From Jiangellaceae bacterium (GTDB lineage Bacteria > Actinomycetota > Actinomycetes > Jiangellales > Jiangellaceae): 5,142 nt of DNA. The notes under the pieces are model-generated. The model searched no databases. It was given only the letters and a program-made list of their open reading frames with translations, and was not told the DNA's origin. The stretch covers positions 1 through 5,142 of the forward strand of contig JASLBX010000473.1 in NCBI GenBank assembly GCA_030146385.1, read 5' to 3'. This document shows positions 1 to 5,142 of the stretch, one piece after another; within the stretch, counting starts at the first letter, position 1, and the number at the start of each line of letters is the position of its first letter. A program made the translations under genes and the position numbers.

Positions 1-766
1 CGCGCTCGGTCTCACCAGGCACCACGTTCGTGTCGAAGTCGTACACGTGGGCCTCCCCCTTCTCGACCAGCTTCGGAATGATGTCGCCGCCGACGTCATG
101 CTTGGACGCGTCGTTCTGGGCGTCCTCGGTCAGGGTCGAGATGAGCGTCTCCGTTGTGAAGATGTAGTTGCCCATGGACGCGTACGTCTGGTCTGGGTTG
201 TCCGGCAACCCGGGCGGATCGCTCGGCTTCTCCAGGAATCCCGAGATGGACACGCCGTCCTGCGTGTCGATGACACCGAACGCGGTGGCCTGCTCACGGG
301 GTACCCGGATGCCGGCGACCGTGACCCCGGCACCGCTGGCCACGTGCTGCTCGAGCATCTGCCGCGGATCCATCCGGTACACGTGGTCGGCCCCGAACAC
401 CACGACGTACTCCGGCCTCTCGTCGTAAAGCAGATTGAAGCTCTGGTAGATCGCGTCCGCACTGCCCTGGTACCACGACGGCCCGCGCCGCTGCTGCGCC
501 GGCACCGGCGTCACGTAGTGTCCCAGCGCGGACGACAGCCGCCAGGTCAGGCTGATGTGCCGGTCGAGCGAGTGGGACTTGTACTGGGTGAGGACACAAA
601 GCCGGTGTACTCCCCCGTTGACCAGGTTCGACAGGACGAAGTCGATCAAGCGGTAGGCGCCCCCGAACGGGACGGCCGGTTTCGCCCGGTCGGCTGTCAG
701 CGGCATCAGCCGCTTGCCCGCACCACCTGCCAGCACGATGCCCAGAACACGGTGATCAGCCGCCAT
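1..766 (-). CDS. glgC: Glucose-1-phosphate adenylyltransferase (ADP-glucose pyrophosphorylase), N-terminal part, cut by window edge
   Basis: GlgC makes ADP-glucose from glucose-1-phosphate and ATP, the committed step of bacterial glycogen/alpha-glucan synthesis, in the cytoplasm. The frame stays open from the ATG at 766 to the left edge, giving 255 codons; the family is usually about 400-430 residues, so the C-terminal left-handed beta-helix domain lies outside. Visible in the nucleotidyltransferase domain are the glycine-rich loop LAGGAGKRLMPLT (12-24) followed by RAKPAVPFGG (27-36), the WYQGSADAIYQ segment (98-108), GADHVYRMD (125-133) with the metal-binding Asp127, GFLEKP (176-181) with the Lys expected to contact glucose-1-phosphate, and HDVGGDIIP (223-231). 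The last residues, PGETER, match the point just before the conserved GYW of the family. The start is supported by GGGAGG four nt upstream. The gene is separated by 103 nt from the preceding gene and has no obvious promoter. The family call is secure; allosteric properties cannot be judged. Confidence 0.97.
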   Translation of the reverse strand, partial: MAADHRVLGIVLAGGAGKRLMPLTADRAKPAVPFGGAYRLIDFVLSNLVNGGVHRLCVLTQYKSHSLDRHISLTWRLSSALGHYVTPVPAQQRRGPSWYQGSADAIYQSFNLLYDERPEYVVVFGADHVYRMDPRQMLEQHVASGAGVTVAGIRVPREQATAFGVIDTQDGVSISGFLEKPSDPPGLPDNPDQTYASMGNYIFTTETLISTLTEDAQNDASKHDVGGDIIPKLVEKGEAHVYDFDTNVVPGETER

Positions 767-770
767 GTGG

Positions 771-777
771 CCTCCCT
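771..777 (-). promoter_or_regulatory. Ribosome binding site of glgC
   Basis: On the minus strand AGGGAGG (777-771) lies four nt before the ATG at 766. This strong purine-rich match to the 16S anti-Shine-Dalgarno fixes the glgC start. No competing in-frame start lies nearby. It directly abuts the palindrome at 779-792. Confidence 0.75.
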
Positions 778-778
778 A

Positions 779-792
779 CGCCAGCGCTGGCG
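779..792. repeat. 14-bp perfect palindrome in the glgC leader
   Basis: CGCCAGCGCTGGCG is fully self-complementary and sits one nt upstream of the glgC Shine-Dalgarno. The position fits a regulator operator, or an RNA dyad influencing ribosome access, but nothing in the sequence identifies a binding protein. Next to it a second, weaker dyad, ACAAG (795-799) and CTTGT (808-812), is separated by 8 nt. A GC-rich genome will contain some palindromes of this size by chance, so the function is conjectural. Confidence 0.35.
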
Positions 793-869
793 AGACAAGT
801 GCTCGACCTTGTGCTGAATCATCGCAAGACATCCCGCGCCGCGAAAGGAGTTCGGCCGGATGGACGTCC

Positions 870-1913
870 TTACGGCGCGACGACCTCCACCTCGAAGCCC
901 TCCTCGTTCTCGAGGTACGCCGCGTAGTGCTGGCTCCCGCCGGCATACGGGTGGCGGTCAGCGAACAGGAGCCGCCAGCCGTACGTCGCGGCCTCCGAGA
1001 CGATTCGGTCGACCATCCACCGCTCGGGAACGGCCAGCGCCAGGTGGTTCAGCCCGGGCGCCTTGCGGTCGTACTGCGTCCACGTTATGTCCGGGGACCG
1101 CTCGATCACGACGTACGGCCCGTCGCCGGGTGCCTGCCACGAGCGTCCGTTGTCCCAAGCCTGGAACAGCGTCCAGCCGAGCCGCTCGAAAAGCCAGCCG
1201 AAGGACTTGACGCCGATCTCAAGGTCACGCACCCAGATCTCCAGGTGGTGCAGCCCGGTGGTCGGGGTCGACACCTGAGTCACGGGACGGTCGGCCTCCG
1301 GCGCGGCACCGCTCGACTGGGTGAACGCCGGGTCGAGCTGCTGCAACGCGGGGTCGAGCTGGTGGAAGGCGGTGTCGACGCCCGGCTGGTGGTACGCCGT
1401 GTCGGCCTGGTGATAGCCCGTGTCCGCCTGCTGGTATCCGGTGTCGGCCTGGTGGTAGCCCGTATCCGCCTGATGCGGCGTCAGGAAGCCGGAGTCCTGG
1501 TACGGCTGCTGGGGCTCCGGCGCCGGATAGGCCACAGGGGGCGGCGGGGCGACCGGCGGTGCGACCGGCGGCGCGCCGTAGGCGGTCGTCTGAGCACCGA
1601 CCTGCTCGTACGACGGTTCGGCGCGAGGAGCCTCCTGGTGGGCCGGCGGGCGGCGACTGCTCGCTGCGCGGATGCGGCGAAGTTCCGCCGCCGCCTCGTC
1701 GAGCCAGTCATCGACATCGTCCATGGAGTAGCCCTCGCGAAGGCGGACCACCTTGAACTCCTGCCCCTCGATCTTCTCAGGTGTGATCGAGCGCCCTCCT
1801 GGCCTGCCCTCGAGGGCGTCGATCACCCGGTCGACGAAGTCATCGACCGCGTCGAGGTCGTAGGACTCCCGCATCCGGACAGTCCTGAACGCGGGATCGC
1901 GGCTGACGGCCAC
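870..1913 (-). CDS. DivIVA-repeat / proline-rich linker / VOC (glyoxalase-fold) domain fusion protein, function unknown
   Basis: This is a 347-residue protein with three regions. Residues 9-36 and 53-80 are two copies of a DivIVA-like motif (first copy FRTVRMRESYDLDAVDDFVD, second copy FKVVRLREGYSMDDVDDWLD), with 12 of 28 positions identical between the copies; the second is preceded by ITPEKIEGQ, as in actinobacterial DivI1A-type domains. Residues about 83-217 form a low-complexity Pro/Ala/Gln-rich linker without the long coiled coil of true DivIVA/Wag31, and include seven heptads related to HQADTGY (147-197). Residues about 218-347 look like a complete two-module VOC fold, with metal-ligand candidates His223 (HHLEI), Glu271 (VVIERS), His290 (LNHLAL) and Glu343 (FEVEVV). 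No signal peptide or membrane segment is seen. DivIVA modules typically bind curved or polar membrane; VOC domains act as metalloenzymes or binding proteins. A tethered enzyme or sensor is inference, and no substrate can be named. The start is GTG, with AAGGAG upstream. The gene lies 39 nt after rlmN. Confidence 0.9.
   Translation of the reverse strand: MAVSRDPAFRTVRMRESYDLDAVDDFVDRVIDALEGRPGGRSITPEKIEGQEFKVVRLREGYSMDDVDDWLDEAAAELRRIRAASSRRPPAHQEAPRAEPSYEQVGAQTTAYGAPPVAPPVAPPPPVAYPAPEPQQPYQDSGFLTPHQADTGYHQADTGYQQADTGYHQADTAYHQPGVDTAFHQLDPALQQLDPAFTQSSGAAPEADRPVTQVSTPTTGLHHLEIWVRDLEIGVKSFGWLFERLGWTLFQAWDNGRSWQAPGDGPYVVIERSPDITWTQYDRKAPGLNHLALAVPERWMVDRIVSEAATYGWRLLFADRHPYAGGSQHYAAYLENEEGFEVEVVAP
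1323..1475 (-). repeat. Tandem 21-nt (heptad) coding repeats in the DivIVA-VOC linker
   Basis: Four clear 21-bp units (1392-1475) encode HQADTGY, HQADTGY, QQADTGY and HQADTAY. A nine-residue variant HQPGVDTAF and two decayed units HQLDPAL and QQLDPAF follow, down to 1323. The units differ largely at silent or near-silent positions, so they are not a fresh slippage product. The encoded stretch is rich in His, Gln, Asp and Tyr and is probably disordered. Confidence 0.85.
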
Positions 1914-1924
1914 CAGGTATCACT

Positions 1925-1930
1925 CTCCTT
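1925..1930 (-). promoter_or_regulatory. Ribosome binding site deciding the GTG start of the DivIVA-VOC gene
   Basis: AAGGAG on the minus strand (1930-1925) is followed by 11 nt and then the GTG at 1913. The spacing is a little long, but no other in-frame ATG, GTG or TTG lies between, and the first DivIVA motif begins at residue 9, so a later start would cut into the domain. A GTG at 1923 is out of frame. Confidence 0.6.
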
Positions 1931-1949
1931 TCTGAACGAGGGCTGGCAA

Positions 1950-1980
1950 ATACTAAGCGTCTAGTGCGGCCAATTGTCCA
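1950..1980 (-). promoter_or_regulatory. Possible sigma-70-type promoter for the DivIVA-VOC gene, inside the rlmN 3' end
   Basis: On the minus strand TGGACA (1980-1975) matches the -35 consensus at 5 of 6 positions, and TAGTAT (1955-1950) matches the -10 at 4 of 6, including the key TA and final T. The spacer is 19 nt, longer than the preferred 16-18. Transcription would begin near 1943, giving a leader of about 30 nt that contains the ribosome binding site. The first three bases of the -10 are the rlmN stop codon TAG. This would uncouple the fusion gene from the upstream cluster. It is a motif match only. Confidence 0.3.
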
Positions 1981-3068
1981 CATGCGCCGTCGATGTCTCG
2001 CCCCCGGGTGTCCCTCACCGTCACCGGAATACCATGCGCCTGCAGCGCGGCGACGAAGGCACGCTCGTCCTCGGGGCGAGAAGCGGTCCATTTCGAGCCC
2101 GGCGTCGGGTTGAGCGGGATCGGGTTGACGTGCACCCACCCCCGACCCCGTTCGGTCAGCAGCCGGCCGAGCAGGTCCGCGCGCCACGCCTGGTCGTTAA
2201 TATCACGGATCAGCGCGTATTCGATGGAGACCCGGCGGCCAGTCGTCTCGAAGTAGCGGCGGGCGGCGTCCAGCGCCTCGGCCACGTTCCACCTGGTGTT
2301 GATCGGGACGAGCTCGTCGCGGAGCTCATCGTCCGGCGCGTGAAGCGACAGCGCGAGCGTCACCTGCAGACCTCCAGCGGCGAGCTTGTCGATGGCCGGC
2401 ACCAACCCGACGGTGGACACCGTCACGCCGCGCTGGCTCATACCGAGCCCGGACGGTGCTGGGTCGATCATTCGACGGACGGCGCGCAGCACGGCCGCGT
2501 AATTCGCCAGCGGCTCTCCCATGCCCATGAACACCACGTTGTTCACCCGGCCCGGCCCGCCCGCGATCTCGCCCCGCTCCAGCATCCGAGCTGCGGCCAC
2601 CACCTGCTCGATGATCTCGGCGGCGGACATGTTCCTGGTCAGTCCGGCCTGTCCGGTGGCACAGAACGGGCAATTCATCCCGCAGCCCGCCTGGCTCGAC
2701 ACGCACAGCGTTGTGCGCTTGCTGCCGTACCGCATCAGCACGCTCTCGACCAGCGCCCCGTCGAACAGCCGCCACAGCGTCTTGCGCGTGGCGCCCCCGT
2801 CGCACTCGACGTGCCGGACGGGCGTGATCAGGGCGGGCAGCAACTCGGATGTCAGGCCCGTGCGCACCCGCTCTGGCAGGTCGGTCATCTCAGCCGGGTC
2901 GGCTATGTGCCGTCCGAAGTAGTGACGCGAGAGCTGGTCGGCCCGGAACGGCTGCTCGCCCAACTCGGCAACCGCAGCCCGCCGCTGTGCCGGCTCGAGG
3001 TCGGCAAGGTGTCGCGGGGGCTTGGCACGCCTCGGGGCGGCAAACGTAAGCTGTCCGGGTTTTGGCAT
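1953..3068 (-). CDS. rlmN: Dual-specificity 23S rRNA (A2503) / tRNA (A37) C2-methyltransferase RlmN
   Basis: This radical-SAM enzyme methylates C2 of A2503 in the peptidyl-transferase region of 23S rRNA and, in some bacteria, A37 of certain tRNAs. The product is 371 residues, normal for the family. The iron-sulfur cluster motif CxxxCxxC is Cys129, Cys133 and Cys136 within AGCGMNCPFCATG. Cys363 in the C-terminal GACGQL is the counterpart of the methyl-carrying cysteine, and Cys122 lies 7 residues before the cluster, as the resolving cysteine does in E. coli RlmN. Other family marks are LVESVLMRY (106-114), MGMGEPL (181-187), SLHAPDDELRDELVPIN (241-257) and HVNPIPLNP (313-321). The ATG start has AAGGA five nt upstream. 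The gene lies 43 nt downstream of cdsA, an order seen in other actinomycetes. All catalytic residues are present, so it should be active. The Cfr paralogue is unlikely, given the genomic context and the typical RlmN sequence. Confidence 0.97.
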   Translation of the reverse strand: MPKPGQLTFAAPRRAKPPRHLADLEPAQRRAAVAELGEQPFRADQLSRHYFGRHIADPAEMTDLPERVRTGLTSELLPALITPVRHVECDGGATRKTLWRLFDGALVESVLMRYGSKRTTLCVSSQAGCGMNCPFCATGQAGLTRNMSAAEIIEQVVAAARMLERGEIAGGPGRVNNVVFMGMGEPLANYAAVLRAVRRMIDPAPSGLGMSQRGVTVSTVGLVPAIDKLAAGGLQVTLALSLHAPDDELRDELVPINTRWNVAEALDAARRYFETTGRRVSIEYALIRDINDQAWRADLLGRLLTERGRGWVHVNPIPLNPTPGSKWTASRPEDERAFVAALQAHGIPVTVRDTRGRDIDGACGQLAALDA

Positions 3069-3082
3069 GACAGTCCTTATTC

Positions 3083-3096
3083 TCCCATATCTGGGA
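3083..3096 (-). repeat. Small hairpin just upstream of the rlmN ribosome binding site
   Basis: TCCCA and TGGGA form a perfect 5-bp stem around a 4-nt loop in the 43-nt cdsA-rlmN spacer. It ends five nt before the AAGGA ribosome binding site of rlmN (3078-3074). There is no following U run, so it is not an intrinsic terminator. It could influence rlmN translation or mRNA stability; this is inference. Confidence 0.4.
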
Positions 3097-3101
3097 CGGT
3101 G

Positions 3102-3118
3102 CTCATGACACTCATGAG
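3102..3118 (-). repeat. Inverted repeat spanning the cdsA stop codon
   Basis: CTCATGA and TCATGAG are perfect 7-bp arms around a 3-nt loop; the dyad covers the cdsA TGA stop (3114-3112). No U tract follows, so a Rho-independent terminator is unlikely. With the neighbouring 3083-3096 hairpin it makes two consecutive dyads in the junction, suggestive of an mRNA processing or stability element, though unproven. Confidence 0.45.
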
Positions 3119-4113
3119 ACCTCCACGAAAGCGGTCAGGACGAGCCAGGCGACCGGCGCCGTCGCCAACACCGAGTCGAGCCGGTCCATCAAGCCGCCGT
3201 GACCTGGCAGCAGGTCGCTCATGTCCTTGATGCCGAGATCCCGCTTGATCATGGACTCTCCCAGGTCGCCCAGGGTAGCGGCCAGGACTCCAGCGAGGCC
3301 GAACACCACACCCGCCCACCACGGTCCGTCCAGCAGCAGCACGACGACCGCTGTGCCGACGAGCGCCCCCAGTAGCGCCGAGCCCACGAAGCCCTCCCAG
3401 GACTTCTTGGGACTCACGGTGGGTGCCATCGGATGCCGTCCCATCAGCACGCCTGCCAGATAGCCGCCGGTGTCCGAGGCGACGACCACGGCCAGCAGCG
3501 ACAGCACCCGCCAGTGGCCGTCCTCCGGACGCAGCAGGACCGTGGCGAAACCGGCGAGGAACGGGATGTACATCGCGACGAACAGTCCGGCCGTCGTGTC
3601 GCGAACGTATCCGCCTCCGGGATCGCCGAGCCGCCACACCACCACCGCGACCGCCGTGAGACCGAGGCCGACGACGAGACTCTCCGGTCCGCCAACGTAG
3701 CCCGCTACAACCATCAGCACCGAGCCGAGCAGGACCGGCATGACGGGCACCCGCACACCGGCCTGGCTGAGGGCCCGGCTCAGCTCCCAGACCGCCACCA
3801 CAATGGCCGCGGCCGCGAGGACGACGAACGCGGGCTTCCAGACGACCATGCTGCCAATGACCAGGATCCCCAAAAGGATCCCGACCAGCGTGGCGGCACG
3901 CAGGTCGCGGCCGGCGCGTCCGGGTCGGCGGCCCGGCGGCTCAGGCGCGGGCTCGGGTGTGGCGCCGAGCGGGTCCGGGTTGGCGCCGCGGCGCCCACTC
4001 GGGGAGTGCGGACCTGGAGGCTCCACCCGGCGGCCGGCTCTTCCGGCGGACCGGTTCCGGCGCCGCCCGGTGGTCTCCCGTGCGGGCACGCCCCCAGGCC
4101 CGTCCGTCGTCAC
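3112..4113 (-). CDS. cdsA: Phosphatidate cytidylyltransferase (CDP-diacylglycerol synthase)
   Basis: CdsA is an integral membrane enzyme that converts phosphatidic acid and CTP to CDP-diacylglycerol, the precursor of phosphatidylglycerol, cardiolipin, phosphatidylinositol and phosphatidylethanolamine. The product is 333 residues. The family signature is intact at 287-313: SMIKRDLGIKD, then LLPGHGGLMDRLD, with the metal-binding Asp residues. Upstream lie DTGGY (214-218) and SPKKSWEG (234-241), also typical. About eight or nine hydrophobic segments span roughly 72-91, 95-110, 123-140, 144-160, 174-193, 203-213, 243-261, 264-281 and 315-331. Residues 1-70 form a Pro/Arg/Gly-rich, probably disordered cytoplasmic extension. 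The GTG start lies 6 nt after the frr stop, with GAGG overlapping that stop, which suggests translational coupling. A shorter product from GTG at 4089 is possible, so the exact start is less certain than the identity. Confidence 0.96.
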   Translation of the reverse strand: MTTDGPGGVPARETTGRRRNRSAGRAGRRVEPPGPHSPSGRRGANPDPLGATPEPAPEPPGRRPGRAGRDLRAATLVGILLGILVIGSMVVWKPAFVVLAAAAIVVAVWELSRALSQAGVRVPVMPVLLGSVLMVVAGYVGGPESLVVGLGLTAVAVVVWRLGDPGGGYVRDTTAGLFVAMYIPFLAGFATVLLRPEDGHWRVLSLLAVVVASDTGGYLAGVLMGRHPMAPTVSPKKSWEGFVGSALLGALVGTAVVVLLLDGPWWAGVVFGLAGVLAATLGDLGESMIKRDLGIKDMSDLLPGHGGLMDRLDSVLATAPVAWLVLTAFVEVS

Positions 4114-4119
4114 GTCGCC

Positions 4120-4677
4120 TCAGACCTCGAGGAGCTCGGACTCTTTGTGCTCCAGCAGCGCGTCGACCTGCTCGACATACGACTTGGTCACCTCGTCCAG
4201 CTGCTTCTCAGCACGGTAGACCTCGTCCTCTCCCGCCTCGCCATCCTTGGCCAGATGTTCGAGAGCCTCCTTGGCGTGCCGCCGGACGTTGCGGATCGAT
4301 ACCCGGGCGTCCTCGGCTTTCTGCTTGGCCACCTTGATGTACTCGCGGCGCCGCTCCTCGGTCAGCTGCGGCAGAGCGACCCGGATGACCTGGCCGTCGT
4401 TGCCCGGGTTCACGCCGAGGTCGGAGTCACGAATGGCTCGTTCGATGGCACCTAGCGATCCCTTGTCATAGGGATGGATAGTGATCATTCGAGCGTCCAC
4501 CACGTGGAACGACGCCAGCTGGTTGACTGGCGTCGGCGCGCCGTAATAGTCGACCATGATCTTGTTGAACAGCGACGGATGAGCTCGACCGGTGCGGATC
4601 GCGGCAAAGTCCTCCTTGGCGACCGACACCGCCTTCTCCATCTTCTCCTCAGCCTCGAGGAGCGTCTCGTCGATCAC
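4120..4677 (-). CDS. frr: Ribosome recycling factor
   Basis: RRF acts with EF-G to split the post-termination 70S ribosome so that subunits can be reused; it is cytoplasmic and essential in bacteria studied. The 185-residue product is the standard length. The long helices of domain I are residues about 1-29 and 105-185, and the small beta domain II lies between. Family motifs are AAIRTGRAHPSLF (25-37), VDYYGAPTPVNQLA (42-55), ITIHPYDKG (65-73), LPQLTEERRRE (102-112) and SIRNVRRHA (127-135), including Arg132, the ribosome-contacting residue in E. coli. The GTG start is supported by AGGGAG five nt upstream (4688-4683). The gene follows pyrH after 85 nt, and cdsA follows 6 nt later, fitting one transcription unit. 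Nothing is unusual. Confidence 0.98.
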   Translation of the reverse strand: MIDETLLEAEEKMEKAVSVAKEDFAAIRTGRAHPSLFNKIMVDYYGAPTPVNQLASFHVVDARMITIHPYDKGSLGAIERAIRDSDLGVNPGNDGQVIRVALPQLTEERRREYIKVAKQKAEDARVSIRNVRRHAKEALEHLAKDGEAGEDEVYRAEKQLDEVTKSYVEQVDALLEHKESELLEV

Positions 4678-4762
4678 CGCGGCTCCCTAGTCCCGTGAGT
4701 TATTGGTGTGTCGATGTGACCGTACCGCGACGTGCTCGACTCGCCCAGCGGTCGGTGGGCAA
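4678..4762 (-). other. pyrH-frr spacer with one weak dyad
   Basis: This 85-nt spacer holds the frr ribosome binding site. Just after the pyrH stop, GCCCA and TGGGC (4743-4747 and 4756-4760) could form a 5-bp stem with an 8-nt loop, but no U run follows on the minus strand. A TACGGT hexamer loosely resembles a -10 box but lacks a convincing -35. I see no firm terminator or promoter, so read-through from pyrH to frr is likely. Confidence 0.4.
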
Positions 4763-5142
4763 TCATCGGGCCGACGCGTCGTCGACGAGCCTGGTCTCGA
4801 CGTCCGCGGCCACCACCGTGCCGATGGTGTCGCCCCGGATCGCGCGCGCGATGCTGCCGTCCTGACCGAGGCCGAACACGACGATCGGCAGCTGATTGTC
4901 CATACACAGGCTGAACGCGGCCGGATCGGCAACCTGCAGTCTGCGCCGCAGCACGTCGGTGTAGGTGATGGTGTGGAACTTGCGAGCGGTCGGGTCCTTG
5001 CGCGGGTCGTCCTCGTAGACGCCGTCCACACCACTCTTGGCCATCAGCAGCCGGTCGCACCCGATCTCGAGGGCCCGCTGGGCGGCGACGGTGTCCGTGG
5101 TGAAATACGGCATGCCGGCGCCGGCGCCGAAGATGACCACGC
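4763..5142 (-). CDS. pyrH: Uridylate kinase (UMP kinase), C-terminal part, cut by window edge
   Basis: Bacterial UMP kinase phosphorylates UMP to UDP with ATP, supplying UTP and CTP; it is a hexamer of the amino-acid-kinase fold, normally regulated by UTP and GTP. Only the last 125 codons and the TGA stop are in the window; the family is about 240-260 residues, so the N-terminal half lies beyond the right edge. Recognisable motifs are VVIFGAGAGMPYFTTDT near the window edge, then AKSGVDGVYEDDPRKDPTARKF, and DPAAFSLCMDNQLPIVVFGL, each characteristic of PyrH. The GTG codon at 5140 is an internal valine, because the conserved VIFGAG strand is in mid-protein and the frame remains open to the edge. 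Its position upstream of frr is the usual bacterial order, and rpsB and tsf would be expected further upstream. Confidence 0.97.
   Translation of the reverse strand, partial: VVIFGAGAGMPYFTTDTVAAQRALEIGCDRLLMAKSGVDGVYEDDPRKDPTARKFHTITYTDVLRRRLQVADPAAFSLCMDNQLPIVVFGLGQDGSIARAIRGDTIGTVVAADVETRLVDDASAR

Noticed and set aside
47..817. Plus-strand reading frame (256 codons) opposite glgC
   Set aside because: The minus strand in this stretch encodes an unmistakable GlgC N-terminus that is open to the window edge; the plus frame is its shadow.
793..869. Promoter for glgC upstream of the palindrome
   Set aside because: The best pair found (TTTCGC, 17 nt, GATGAT on the minus strand) matches the -35 at only 2 of 6 positions, so I do not call it.
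862..869. GGACGTCC palindrome directly after the stop codon of the DivIVA-VOC gene
   Set aside because: It is only 8 bp, without loop or U tract, and is common by chance at this base composition.
765..1964. Long plus-strand reading frame (399 codons) opposite the DivIVA-VOC gene
   Set aside because: It is the antisense of a well-supported gene. Its protein has Val/Leu/Arg-rich pseudo-repeats that simply mirror the heptad coding repeats, and no family motif is present. Long antisense frames are expected at high GC.
3077..3106. Nine-codon minus-strand mini-frame in the cdsA-rlmN spacer, ending in TAA just at the rlmN ribosome binding site
   Set aside because: It has no ribosome binding site of its own, and the same frame runs open well upstream through cdsA, so the ATG is probably incidental. 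A leader peptide cannot be excluded but is unsupported.
1974..3230. Long plus-strand reading frame (418 codons) opposite rlmN
   Set aside because: It lies antisense to a gene with complete RlmN catalytic motifs, and its His/Arg/Gln-rich translation has no recognisable domain.
3433..4455. Long plus-strand reading frame (340 codons) across cdsA and frr
   Set aside because: It is antisense to two confidently identified genes and spans their junction. No protein family is recognisable.
4743..4760. Possible terminator after pyrH
   Set aside because: The stem is only 5 bp with an 8-nt loop and has no U tract, so it does not qualify as an intrinsic terminator.
4839..4852. 14-bp alternating purine-pyrimidine palindrome ATCGCGCGCGCGAT inside pyrH
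   Set aside because: It is explained by coding for Ser-Ile-Ala-Arg-Ala-Ile in a GC-rich genome and lies within a conserved reading frame; a Z-DNA or binding-site role is not supported.

Overview
This is a high-GC window whose genes all lie on the minus strand, so it reads from right to left. Protein style and gene order point to an actinomycete (Actinomycetota): pyrH-frr-cdsA-rlmN run together, DivIVA-type repeats of the actinobacterial kind are present, GTG starts are common, and most third codon positions are G or C. I cannot place it to genus from sequence alone.

Layout in the direction of transcription: the C-terminal half of UMP kinase (pyrH, 5142-4763, entering from outside the window); ribosome recycling factor (frr, 4677-4120); phosphatidate cytidylyltransferase (cdsA, 4113-3112, only 6 nt after frr); the 23S rRNA/tRNA adenine-C2 methyltransferase (rlmN, 3068-1953); an unusual two-domain protein with two DivIVA-like repeats, a Pro-rich heptad-repeat linker and a C-terminal VOC (glyoxalase-fold) domain (1913-870); and the N-terminal 255 codons of ADP-glucose pyrophosphorylase (glgC, 766-1, running off the left edge). 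Every gap is short (6 to 103 nt). No tRNA, rRNA, CRISPR, insertion sequence or other mobile element is visible.

The first four genes form the familiar housekeeping cluster that joins pyrimidine nucleotide supply (UMP kinase, which also feeds CTP), translation (ribosome recycling, rRNA modification) and phospholipid precursor synthesis (CDP-diacylglycerol). GlgC starts glycogen/alpha-glucan synthesis and is functionally separate.

The item most worth attention is the DivIVA-repeat/VOC fusion. It joins a putative polar or curvature-sensing membrane-targeting module to a complete-looking metalloenzyme fold with all four expected metal ligands, through a low-complexity linker carrying tandem HQADTGY-like heptads. 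Its function is unknown. Smaller observations are a possible promoter for it inside the end of rlmN, a 14-bp perfect palindrome just upstream of the glgC ribosome binding site, and two adjacent small hairpins at the cdsA/rlmN junction. Otherwise the window is ordinary core genome.
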